A program made the position numbers and the translations under genes. DNA of 64,000 nucleotides from Trema orientale. Taxonomy: Eukaryota; Streptophyta; Magnoliopsida; Rosales; Cannabaceae. Position 1 is the stretch's first letter. Each line of letters opens with the position of its first letter. Below the pieces are notes generated by a model. The model was not told the origin of the DNA. It ran no database searches and was given only the letters and a program-made list of their open reading frames with translations. The stretch lies in contig JXTC01000371.1 in NCBI GenBank assembly GCA_002914845.1, positions 126,251 to 190,250 of the forward strand, written 5' to 3'. Of the stretch, positions 51,502 through 64,000 are shown one piece after another.

Positions 51502-52970
51502 TTTGTCTACTTCTTGAATTTTAATAACTTTGGACCAATTCGGGAAATCTTGTTGTTGTAAATTTTTTCTGAATTTCCTGTATTGCTTATTGGCTTAAAC
51601 TGTCTAGTTGACAAGCTGCCAAGCTGGTTAGGTGGGGCTTTTGTCGTTGTTGCTCTTAGAAAGCTAAAAAAGGTGTCTCATGGCAATGCTATCTTATTTA
51701 TTTATTTGTTTGTTTAAGTATGAGAAAGTCTCGTTTGGTTTTTAAACTCAACAGCTTTTTGTTTTGATCCTTAGGTTTTGGAACTATTATCCATCATTTA
51801 AAAAAAAAAAAAATAATTTTCGTTAAAATATTCGATAGAAAGGACTAAAATTAAGCACAATATTTTTCAAAATTTAGGAACCAATTTAATAGTAGTTATT
51901 GTATGAAATCATTGAGATGCCTTAAATTTAACATCATAAATCTTGCAGGGACTCATCGGAAAACCATTTTAAAAGTTTTAGGAAGAAAACAAAAAATTTT
52001 AATAAAACGAGATACTTTCTTAGTAGGTTAGATTCCAAACAGAGTAATTCATGAATAAATAGATCAACAAAACATATGAATATAGTCAAAAACTCCAATC
52101 AAATACACCTACAAAATCCTTAATAATACTGGGTGTTCTCTTTTTTTATTATATTATTTCTATTACCATCTTATGTAGCATCTCACTGTGAAGTTGTTAA
52201 CTATTTGAGGTACGTTCTAGTTCATTATTTAAAATACGCATACACGGGACAGTTACATCAGCTGTTTTTAATATGAAACAACCACAACGTAAATTAATGT
52301 TGTTAATCTTTTTTAATATTTTCCTTTTTGTTTTTTCTTTTGGCCATTGAAAATAAATAAATAAAATCGATCTTTCGGATGAATATAGCATGAAAAAGAC
52401 TGGAATTGAAAAAAAATAAAAAATAATGCTGACTTTGGGCCTTACTCCCAGAAGACTAGGAAAAAGTTCATAAATACTTACTTTCAAATCATTACTTCCA
52501 TAAATACTCATTTTTTACTTTTATTTCATGAATATCTGTTTTTATATCAGTTTTGTTAAAAATATAGACCACCACTGTTTTACATATGAAATGTATAATG
52601 TGTATATATTTCATATATCAAGTGTATACCGTGGTACGCATTTTATGAATAAAAGTTACAATTAAAATTAGCAAACATTTCAAAACATATACCATAGGTC
52701 AAATTTGTAATGAAAAATGTAAATCATAGTGAACATTTATATTGTAAATGTATACCATTTATATTGTGCACATGAAATGTGCATCATAAAAACGAATATG
52801 TTTGAAAGAAAAATTAAAAACGAGTATTTATGAAAATAAGTTATAAAAATGGGTATTGAGTGTAAATTTCTCAGAAGACTAACACTATAACACTTTTGAG
52901 GAAATTTAATTTTTAATGGTAGTTTTTCAAAAAAATTGCAAAATCACAGCTTTGAAATTGTTTGAAAAAT
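51502..52970. other. AT-rich region without recognised gene
   Basis: No domain-bearing frame. The words catatgaaatgtata and aaatgtgcatcata recur between 52580 and 52800. Confidence 0.4.
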
Positions 52971-52974
52971 TCAG

Positions 52975-53610
52975 GATTATAATTAGAAAAATACCACTTT
53001 CAAAAGTTTAGAAAAATACAACTTTTTATTCATTAATGAGAAACTTGAAGTAACTTTAGGTAACTTGAATGGTTACCTTAAGTAATCAGATTGGTTGCTC
53101 TAATAATCCAACTAGTTAGCTCGAGTACCATTGAAAATTACTAATTTTGAAGAAAAGTGTTCTTTTTCTAAAATATTTATTAAAATGTTATGATTCTAAA
53201 TAAACTTTTAAAAAGTGATGTTTTTTTAAATCAATATGAGATTTTCCAAAAAATTCAGTGGTCTTATAGCAAAATCACCAAATTTTAAGCCCAATTTAAG
53301 TAAATGTCTATTTTTTAATTGTTAAAGTAAAATGTTTGATATATATTTATGTACTAAGTATAAAATATTATATTCTAAGGATAAAAGTTTATGTACTCAG
53401 TACATTAATTGAAATATCTACTAAGTATAAAAGTATATATACTTTGACATTTAGTTATAAAATTTAAAAAGTGGACATCCACTTAATCAAATTTAAAATA
53501 TTGGTCATCCACCTAAATTTAAAAAAAAAAAAAAAATAGCCCATCCAGGATTTTCAATTTTTGGTACTTTGGTCATAGAATCTTGTAAGAACTCATATGA
53601 ATTATGTTGT
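52975..53610 (+). repeat. Dispersed repeat family D, copy 2, split by family C
   Basis: The left part (52975-53261) and right part (53537-53610, gatttttggtac-type end) are contiguous in copy 1 at 33965-34370. Family C sequence lies between them. Confidence 0.6.
53262..53536 (+). mobile_element. Family C insertion with poly(A) tail
   Basis: It is like 46060-46370 but ends in a run of about 16 A (53521-53536) and sits inside a family D repeat. An A-rich word (aaaaaat..ag) occurs on both sides and may be a target duplication. The tail suggests retroposition. Confidence 0.45.
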
Positions 53611-53844
53611 AAACCTGCCAATCGGCTATAACTTTGACATGCTTATACTTATGCCATAAGAAAAGTCTCATCTGAAAGCATGTAGTATTAGACACAAAGA
53701 TAAACTAATTAAACCCCAGCTGAAATAACTGAGACAGATTATTTAAGTTCTCCCTCACATGACCACATCTCTCTTTGAAGGAAAGAAAAACCACCCAAAA
53801 AAGGGGCGCTACTTCATGCTATGGTCTAGACATGCTATGGTCTA

Positions 53845-54186
<342 letters not shown>

Positions 54187-54189
54187 TCA

Positions 54190-54453
<264 letters not shown>

Positions 54454-54838
54454 TTAAGGCCATTAAAAAAAACCAAAATACGTATGAACATATATATAAA
54501 AGCCTGAACAAATTAATATAAACTCTAATCTTTTTATTTTATCAACTCAATTTACGTGTTAAAGTAACTCGTTCCCCAACCCATAAATTCTCTTGAGTAC
54601 TAAGTATTCACTTCTTTTTTCTTTTCTTTTCTTTTTTTTGGTAAGAAAAACTTAAAACAATAACTCTTTTATATATAATCAGATTTCCTTTTTATTGACT
54701 CTGATGATCAGCTTAATTAATTTGAATTTTGGTCAGTCACGTATCAATTATCTCTAGCTTAATTTAAAGTTGAAACCAATTTTGAGTACGTATATAAAAC
54801 TTTACCACGGTAAATTTTACATTTAACTAGAAGTATTA

Positions 54839-56593
<1,755 letters not shown>

Positions 56594-57010
56594 GGGCTTG
56601 CTTGGATTCACTTTTATTTTCTGTTTTTTGTCTTTTTAAACCAAAAAATAAAATTTTTTTTTGGAAGTTTGCTTGACACAACTTTGTTTTTAAAAATTGT
56701 TACCAAAAATTTCAAAAAAAGTGGTAACAAAAAATTTCTAATACCTTTATTTTTTAAAATAAATTTCAAAAACAAAAGAACATACGAGTATTTGTACACA
56801 AGTGCGTACATACATATATATATGTACATACATAAATATAAGTCTATATGACTTTTTCTATCATTATTTGCACTATTTTTGAAAACAAATAGTGAAATAA
56901 AGTTTACCAAGTATATTTTTTGTTTATAAAAATTGAAAATCAAAACAAAATTTTTATTTCTGTTTTCAATTTATTTAAACAAAAAATTGGAAGTGAATCC
57001 AAACAAGCCC
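56594..57010. mobile_element. Large MITE in intron 3, PIF/Harbinger-like termini
   Basis: It starts GGGCTTGCTTGGATTCACTT and ends with the inverted form of GGGCTTGTTTGGATTCACTT (19 of 20 bases agree). TTT occurs on both sides as a possible 3-bp duplication. The interior is AT-rich with further inverted similarity (ttttggaagt / aattggaagt near the ends). No transposase. Confidence 0.7.
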
Positions 57011-57848
57011 TTTGCTTGCTTGTTTTCATTTTTTTTCCAGGAGCAACGACAGGTTCTGGGCATGTATTGTGATCATGTCTGCAATGGGATTGGAGATGAA
57101 GGAGGATCTTTATTTAACCTCTTAAGCTTCCAACCAAAAGAAAAAAAAAAATCTTTCTAGGAGGAAAAAGCCTGAAAAAAAACTCCCCTAATTGACTGTT
57201 AACCTCTTTAATTTTTAAACAATGATAAGTCAAAATCTAATAGGCGGGACAGGGAACGGGACATAATTTGGGGACATACGATTTCAGTCCGAAGAAATGA
57301 TATAGGACTTGTAATATACGAGAAAATTAATCACCATATCAATTGAAAGCTGATAGAGTATGTCAGGGCCACAATCTGTGGCCACTTTAATTGGCATCTT
57401 GTTTGGAATAGTTCCAATCCTTGATTTGTGCAAATTAGCTGTTTAGTGAGATTTTCTTTTAATGCTTTTGATTTTTGCACATCTCGATATATATGGAATG
57501 TGTTTCAAAGAAAAAAGAAATTCTCTTTTTATTCTTTCCTTGTAAAAGCCTCTCACATGATTTAATATTGTGCTGTAATTGTTTATTTAATTTGATTGAA
57601 GAAATGCAGGACAAGACTTAGAATGACAGCACATGGTTTGAAGTAAATACTATTTACTCTGTTTTATTTATTCCTTTTCTGGGTTCTGCTGCTGCAACAG
57701 CAAAGACCAAATAGGAAAGAATTGATTATGGCTCATTTATTTGTGTGAGTTGGCTTATCATATATTCCTGATTACTAATTAATATGAGAATGATATTCTC
57801 AATGAATTAATTATAGGATTTGATCCCAGAACTGTGAATTCTTTTTTA
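57011..57848. other. Intron 3 sequence between MITEs
   Basis: A moderately GC-rich patch at 57040-57130 reads like a gene fragment, but no family was recognised. The rest is AT-rich. Confidence 0.35.
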
Positions 57849-58020
57849 GGGGATGGCTACAGTAGGGACATTCCTACGTAGGGTCATGCCTTAATTACCG
57901 TTGGATGGGAATCTGTGGGGAATAACGGAAATCTGTGGAGAATCTATTTATATACAGATTCCCATCCAACGGTGAATAGACAGGGCCCTACGTAGGGGCG
58001 CCCCTACTATAGACGCGCCC
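57849..58020 (-). mobile_element. Mutator-like MITE, copy 3 (172 bp)
   Basis: Flanked by the exact 9-bp duplication TCTTTTTTA (57840-57848 and 58021-58029). It lies in the opposite orientation to copies 1 and 2, with GGGGATGGCTACAGTAGGG at the left. It lies inside intron 3 of the second OPR copy. Confidence 0.92.
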
Positions 58021-58914
58021 TCTTTTTTATGTTTAAGTTTTCATATTTTTACTTTGTTGTTGCAACGACAAACTGTCAGATTTTGGAAACTAATCAATTC
58101 TGAACGATTTTGTCTTCAATGATTGATCATACACGTTCAGAATCTTTATTTTCTACGGGTATTTTTGCAAGGACTGATGTTCATTTAAGCTCATCATTTG
58201 TGAAGAATTAGATAGCTCAGACAAAAGGAAAATAGAATGTTTCTGTAATTGGGTCCTGGGTTATTTTTTGTGTGTGAGCCTTGAGTATTTTTAGAGTGAT
58301 AACTCTAAGAAAGATTTTGTACCTGAGATTGTAAAAGTCTTTCGGGAGAAGGATTTGGTATTCTTTGAAAAAAGATAGGTGTTCAAGTACATATGAGGGA
58401 GCCCTAATTTATAGAACTGAAAGCATGCTAAAACAGAGAAGATTGATATAACTCTTGAAGGAGTTCAAAAGCATGGAGTCAAGTAAAACAAGTAGAGCTC
58501 GTATTAGGAGAAGAGTTTAATACAGTGCATTAATATACGAGGAAGCTTTTCTTGATTAAGTCAATGGTATTTGTATTTTGAATATTTCTACTAATACACT
58601 TCTTTCTCTAGGCGTGGCCCCATGGAGTAGGCTATTGCAAAATAACTGAACCACATTAAAATCTCTAGTGTTATTTATTTTTATTGTTGATTATTTTGTT
58701 TCTGTGATTGTTTTCTATTAGAAACACACACGTTGAGCATTCTATTGTTGCAACAACAACAATTTGCCCAACTATTACAACAATATTAGATATCATTTTA
58801 TTGTTGCAACAGTAAAGATAACCAGATTTGATTAATTATTTATTTGGTAATTTTTGATAAATAATTGAAAAAATTAGTATATTTGCAATCTTGGATCTTT
58901 CAGAGTAAGGGTTA
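58021..58914. other. Intron 3 sequence, no recognised element
   Basis: Repeated gttgcaac words (58063, 58748, 58803) are the only pattern I see. Confidence 0.35.
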
Positions 58915-59425
58915 ATTACATTTTTATACCATGTGTTTTGACTGATTATTCAATTTATTTCTTGTGTTTTGGTTATTATTAATATTATTGACATTCAGAT
59001 TCAAAACATGTAACAAATTTACACCCTCTCTAAGTTAAACACCAATTTTGATCATTCAATTTATTAAAACACCTTTTTAAACTTTAATGATATATATTTT
59101 AATACTTAATTTAAATTTTAAATTAATTAAAATTAATAGTTAAAAGAACAAATATTGTAAAAAAACATAACATATTAAATATATTATTTATAAACAAAAT
59201 TGTCAATTTTAGATAAGTTTTAAATTTGAACTTCTTTTAATATATTTAAGTTTTTAAGGGTATTTTGTTAAACATATTGGTCAAGATAATTGTTTGACTT
59301 AGAGAGGGTATAAATTTGTTATAAGTTCTAAATCTGAAGATCAATATTGATAATAACCAAAACTTAAAGTATAAACTGAACATTTTATCAAAATGAAAGG
59401 TATAAAAATATAATTATTCATTGTG
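58915..59425. mobile_element. Long-inverted-repeat MITE in intron 3
   Basis: The left arm (about 58915-59055) and right arm (about 59280-59425) are inverted versions sharing tttttatacc, ttttggttattat, ttcagatt and acaaatttacaccctctct, each about 140 bases with mismatches. No clear target duplication was found. Confidence 0.7.
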
Positions 59426-59910
59426 AGTAATCATGTAAGATTTTATTGAAAAATCATTAAGATTTGGTAAAGTAAACCTCTTCATTGTCATATATTAAAG
59501 TCGAATGAAATATCTTGTACCTTTTTTATTTATTTTTATTTATAAGTATATAGTCCGACAAAGACAAATTAATCAACATAAAATTTGACTGATCATCACC
59601 GATTTTTATGGGAGAGTAACTATTTTTTGACAGCTGTAGTGTTTGTTTTTACTTAAATCTGTCACTTTTGTTTGTTGAAAAGTCGATATATATAGCAGTC
59701 TTCAACTTCACAAATTTTTAAAATTGTGCATGATGTTGGTTCTATAATTTATATGTTCAAAGTGGAGCACAGAAAAATATTTTTACAAACTTATTTTTCG
59801 TTTGAACTCCTAAAGAAGTAATAAAAACGTAACTACAACGTTATTTTGATCACTTAGACGTACAAGGTGAGCGTCCGACATTCCTTCTTAGGCTAGAAAA
59901 TAACACACTA

Positions 59911-60165
<255 letters not shown>

Positions 60166-60247
60166 TTAGTAAACTTTCAAGTAATATATGATACATATAC
60201 TTGCTCCTAAATCCATACATAATCGATCTCGTTTAGAATTATTTTTA

Positions 60248-60445
<198 letters not shown>

Positions 60446-60510
60446 TTATTGATCAGCTTATACAACAACCTAAAAGACAAAGGTATACATATATAATATT
60501 ATGCTTATAT

Positions 60511-60678
60511 GGCCACGGATGTAGTCCCCTCGAGGGGACCGGTCCTGTTCATGTTTTGGCCAACACATATCATATTTTGACCAATCTTTGTTGGCCAAAA
60601 CAAGTTGGCCAAAACATGACATGTGTTGGTCAAAATATGAACGGGACTGGTCCTGTGAGCAGGACTACATCCATGCCC
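60511..60678. mobile_element. Second Mutator-like MITE family, intron 1 of the decaying OPR
   Basis: Flanked by the exact 9-bp duplication TGCTTATAT (60502-60510 and 60679-60687). Termini GGCCACGGATGTAGTCC and, inverted, GGGCATGGATGTAGTCC. The arms extend inward (ggaccggtcctgttcat / atgaacgggactggtcc) so that almost the whole 168 bases can fold into one hairpin. Confidence 0.9.
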
Positions 60679-60971
60679 TGCTTATATTGTATATTTGTTT
60701 AGCTATAGTTAGTGCCACGAATAACATTAATCTCGGTAAGTTCAATAAATTTAAAGGCTTAATAGAGGTATAACCTAAATCAAATATGGTTTTGTTCGGG
60801 TTCGTATAGGGCTATACATATATACCTATGAGAAAGATTGAACTTCCCCATCTTGTAGGGAGTAAGAAGAGGGATGTTGGAACTAGATATTTGAGCACCA
60901 CACACATCAGTCTTGATCTTGCTCTTCTCCCCTTCCGCGGCTTGTAAAATCACCATGTTTTTGCTTTCCAT

Positions 60972-61206
60972 TTTCTGCTTTATAGCTCCTTAAAATAATT
61001 TCTATATATTGACTTTATCATCAAGTGAGCTAGACATATATTTTGGTTCCTTTTTTATTAAAGGTACATTTTGGTATTTATAGTGCACATAGGAAGAGAA
61101 GATGGCATACTACGTTAAATTAAAGTTGGCTGCTGGCTGTGACCGACTATTCATGACTTAATTTTATTTCGTTGAATTGGATCTTTGTCGTAAATTTTAT
61201 ATTCTC
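60972..61206 (-). promoter_or_regulatory. Upstream region of the second OPR copy
   Basis: A minus-strand TATATAG at about 61001-61008 could be a TATA box 30-40 bases before the ATG. It shows none of the duplicated promoter of the first copy. The adjoining copia LTR begins at 61207, so little native promoter may remain. Confidence 0.35.
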
Positions 61207-61694
61207 TGTTAGGAATTTTATTTCCTATGTGGGGCCACATATTTTATCAATTGTATTGGGCCATATTATTCTTAAGCAGACCCAATAAGTGATTTAATTA
61301 GGCTAGGTCAGGATATCCAACTGGGTATGGATACCAATGTGGATACCCTGTTAGTCACCCAGTTAGGGTTTGATGGATACCCAACAGGGGACTATTTAAA
61401 GAACCTATTAAAGTTATGGTTCCTGTAGCCAAAAGAACACGTACGCTCAATTCTCTGTAACCCACCATCAGTTACAGAGAATTCCATCTGAGTGACATTA
61501 GGCTTTTAGGCTACAGAAGATTAAACTCTCTAGCAATTACAGTCAATCACTATCACTTCCGCCTTCGGTTCATCGTCCAGACTACAGTATTGATCATGGA
61601 CTCAGGTATACTCAATGAATCCCTTCCTGTCAGTTTTACATGAATGTTCTAGGGTTTGTGTTTGGTTTTGCAATCCCATATATTCATGCTAACA
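61207..61694 (+). repeat. 5' LTR of the right-end copia element
   Basis: It starts TGTTAGGAATTTTATTTCC and ends ATTCATGCTAACA, giving TGTTAG/CTAACA inverted tips. A likely transcript start region (tatttaaagaacc near 61391) precedes a repeated ttctctgtaac/gttacagagaa stem (about 61451 and 61472). Confidence 0.85.
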
Positions 61695-61696
61695 AG

Positions 61697-61708
61697 TGGT
61701 ATCAAAGC
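61697..61708 (+). other. tRNA-Met primer-binding site of the right-end copia
   Basis: TGGTATCAAAGC lies two bases inside the LTR end and matches the copia consensus TGGTATCAGAGC at all but one base. Confidence 0.9.
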
Positions 61709-61964
61709 GGGATTTCATGTTAAAATTGATTAGGTTTTCATACATGTCTGCAGTTTTCAAAATCTATGCCTAGTTGGTTTTCTAGGGTTTAGATTATACA
61801 TGCATGATTTGAAATTTTACATGATTTATTGAGTATTTGATGCTATGAGGGTTAAAGTAATTGAGTTTTGGGTCATAAGGTACGTGATTAGAGGCTAATA
61901 ATCACGGATTTGAGGATTTAGTTTTAGGTTTTTCGGGTTTAAAAAAAAAAAAAATTTTGAGTAT

Positions 61965-62135
61965 GCAGGCCGTGATGCCGCAGCACCACATTTGTAGCGC
62001 CGCAGCACCACAACTACAGCGTGCAGGCCGTGGTACCGCAGCGCCATAACCCAGTCAGGCCGTGGCGCCGCAGTGCCACAACCCGAGAGGTGGCACTGAG
62101 AGTGGCGCCACAGCGCCACTTCAGGGCACCGCAGC
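61965..62135 (+). repeat. GC-rich GCCGCAGCGCC-type cluster in the copia leader
   Basis: Repeated words gccgtggcgcc, gccgcagcacc and accgcagcgcc are arranged in both orientations and can form several stems. The block contrasts sharply with AT-rich flanks and resembles the GC hairpin of the Tat LTR at 14724. Confidence 0.75.
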
Positions 62136-62850
62136 GCAACTCCTTCTGTCAATTTAGATCGGTTTTTGATCTAATTTGATATTTTGGGTCTCGTTTTGGA
62201 TAGAATTGAGCCGGTTTTGACCTAATTCGAGGAGTTCCAATCCAAAATTTGACAAATTAAGTTCATTGCCTCAAATCCACTAAAGATAGACCCAAATTTA
62301 TCCGTTGAAAACTCTTGTTTGGTTTTAAGAGTTGATAAATTTCATAAACTCAATTAATTTTGGTTCGTGCTTGTAAAAATTTTATTTGCTTGGGCATTTC
62401 GGATGATTTTCATTGCACCATTTGTCTTGTATGTTAGATTAAACACGATAAAACAACATGTTACCAAAGTAACCTCTATTGTATAGTTTTGTTTAGTCTA
62501 ACGTATAAAGATGTTGTGGGTTTGTTGTTAATGCGGATAACTATCGACCCAAAGGAAGATGGTTATTTGGCACGACAACAAACGCACCTGTGATAATGAG
62601 TATGTGACGGTTGTTTGGTTTCCATGTGAGCAATAAATCGGGCCAAAGGAAGGTTTGTTATTTGACAGAATTTACCGTCAGTATTTGATTATTACACCTA
62701 AGAGTACCACTTGCAAGTTAATACGTCGGCCCAAAGGAAGGCCTATTAATGTTGCGCTAGGTATCTTGTGATGGTAGCCCACCTTATGTGATATGTGTCA
62801 TATTTGCATATTTGTGAATATATTGTATACTTATATATGACGTTTAAGTT
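62136..62850 (+). other. Copia leader, non-coding
   Basis: A spaced motif cgacccaaaggaag / gggccaaaggaagg / cggcccaaaggaagg recurs three times (about 62546, 62641, 62727), roughly 90 bases apart. The leader ends in a pyrimidine-rich ttctctatacag just before the gag frame. Confidence 0.55.
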
Positions 62851-64000
62851 GTGAGTGTGTTTAATTTATGGTATTATTTTGTTCTCTATACAGTTTTTGC
62901 TGCTAATTTTTCTGCCAACTTGAGAACTATTCCTGTGCTTACGGGCACAAACTTTAAGTCCTGGAAAGAGAATGTTATGATCGTACTGGGTTGTATGGAT
63001 CTTAACCTGGCACTTAGAAAGGACCAACCCCCTGCTCTTACGGAGGAAAGTTCCACTGAGGATAAAAGGAACTTTGAGCTTTGGCAAAAGTCCAATCGTA
63101 TGAGTATCATGATCATGAAGCGCTCTATTCCAGAAGTCATGCGGGGCTCTTTGCCAAACGAGGAAAATGCTAAGGATTTCCTTGCTGCTCTTGAGAAATT
63201 ATATCTCAAGAATGAAAAGGGTGAGATGATTAGTACCTTGGGGAAACTCATCCCAATGAGGTACAGTGGCAAAGGAAATATAAGGGAGCACATCATGTAG
63301 ATATCTCATTTAGCTAGCAAGCTTAAGGAATTCAAATTAGAAATTAATGAGGATTTGCTTGTGGCCTTGGTTTTGCTTTCTCTTCCTAATCAGTACGGGA
63401 ACCTACAGACTATATACAACGCCCAAAAGGACAAATGGAATATTAATGAATTAATAGCCATTTGTGTTCAGGAGGAAGAGAAAATCAAAGCCGAAAGGCC
63501 TGAAAGTACTAACTTGACCACTACCTCTAAGGCAAAGAAGAGGAAAATAGAAAAAGTTAAGGAAGCTGCAGGGTTCCACCTGTTAAGGCACAGAAGAAGC
63601 AAGATGAGGAATGTTATTTCTATTGTGGAAAAAGTGGACACCTAAAGAAGGAATGCGTTAAGTATAAAGCTTGGCGTGTTAAGAAAGGTAAGCTTCTCAT
63701 TTATGTTTGTTCTGAAGTTAATTTAACTTCTGTACCTAAGGATACTTGGTGGGTAGATTCGGGTGCTACTACTCACGTTAGTGTTTCCATGCAGGGTTAC
63801 CTGTGGAGCCGAAAGCCAAGTGATGATGAAACATTCATCTATGTAGGCGACGGTCAAACAGCTTCGGTGGAGGCCATTGGGCACTTTAGATTGTAATTGA
63901 ATACTGGAAAATATTTGGATTTGTATGAGACTTTTGTGGTACCGTCTTTAAGACGGAATTTGGTTTCAGTTTCTGTATTGGACAAATTCGGTTATTCTTG
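62851..64000 (+). pseudogene. Copia gag-protease region, partial and broken
   Basis: The gag capsid part contains IPVLTGTNFKSWKENVMIV and NRMSIMIMKRSIPEVMRG, then a TAG at 63298-63300, then ASKLKEFKLEINEDLLVALVL, and a one-base frameshift near 63570. The zinc knuckle (63612-63654) reads CYFYCGKSGHLKKEC, with three residues between the first cysteines instead of the usual two. The protease has WWVDSGATTH (DSG at 63756-63764), followed by a TAA near 63895. No ATG opens the gag frame; the sequence just before it looks like a splice acceptor (tctatacag), so gag may be translated from a spliced leader or the start may be mutated. Confidence 0.8.

Larger units (their letters stand above)
61207..64000 (+). 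mobile_element. Ty1/copia element running off the window (5' part)
   Basis: A 488-base LTR (61207-61694) is followed by a tRNA-Met primer site and a 1.1-kb leader, then gag, zinc knuckle and protease. The rest of pol and the 3' LTR lie outside the window. The family differs from the copia at 24.8-31.1 kb in LTR, leader and gag. Confidence 0.88.

Noticed and set aside
61895-62152. Minus-strand 85-codon frame rich in Ala, Arg and Val.
   Set aside because: A by-product of the GC-rich repeat cluster in the copia leader.

Overview
The window looks like nuclear DNA of a eudicot plant. It is very AT-rich and gene-poor. It has spliced genes with GT..AG introns, plant-only or plant-expanded families (an old-yellow-enzyme 12-oxophytodienoate reductase pair and a DUF7705-like secreted protein), and plant LTR-retrotransposon lineages (Sirevirus and Tork-like Ty1/copia, Tat-type Ty3/gypsy). 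Isolated N bases at 42438 and 55592 mark assembly ambiguities. I could not identify the species.

Left half (1-31 kb) is a retrotransposon graveyard. Gypsy-like LTR debris fills about 1-2.5 kb, and an LTR-like block at 2.9 kb is split by a nearly 8-kb Sirevirus element (3963-11941, minus strand). That element has a perfect 5-bp target duplication, a tRNA-Met primer site and several polypurine tracts, but it has lost the integrase core, RT and RNase H. Next is a 5.5-kb Tat-lineage element (13498-18976, minus) that keeps LTRs, primer site, polypurine tract and a gag fragment only. Then comes minus-strand gypsy LTR debris (19.5-22 kb) and a Tork-type copia element (about 24.77-31.14 kb, plus). 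Its gag-pol is nearly complete but full of stops, many explained by C-to-T or G-to-A transitions, and the 3' end of its 5' LTR is inverted.

Middle (31-46 kb): non-coding DNA, a possible 54-codon ORF (34993-35157), a GTAACC-rich tandem array (35.9-37.2 kb), then two convergent genes. One is a four-exon DUF7705-like gene (37968-41683, plus) with an in-frame 69-bp duplication in exon 2. The other is a five-exon, apparently intact OPR1/2-type reductase gene (42409-44941, minus) whose TATA-containing upstream region is duplicated.

Right part (46-64 kb): dispersed repeats, a second array (47.9-49.5 kb), a tRNA-like SINE head, and three copies of a 171-172-bp Mutator-like MITE with 9-bp target duplications. 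A second OPR gene (60971 back to 53842, minus) keeps the exon layout and splice sites of the first, but carries a stop codon, a 45-bp exon duplication, a catalytic Tyr-to-Phe change and a 4.9-kb intron packed with MITEs. The window ends inside a copia element (from 61207, plus) with a clear 5' LTR, primer site, gag and protease.

The two OPR copies look like an ancestral tandem pair, one kept and one decaying. I saw no prokaryotic-type system, CRISPR array, rRNA or functional tRNA.
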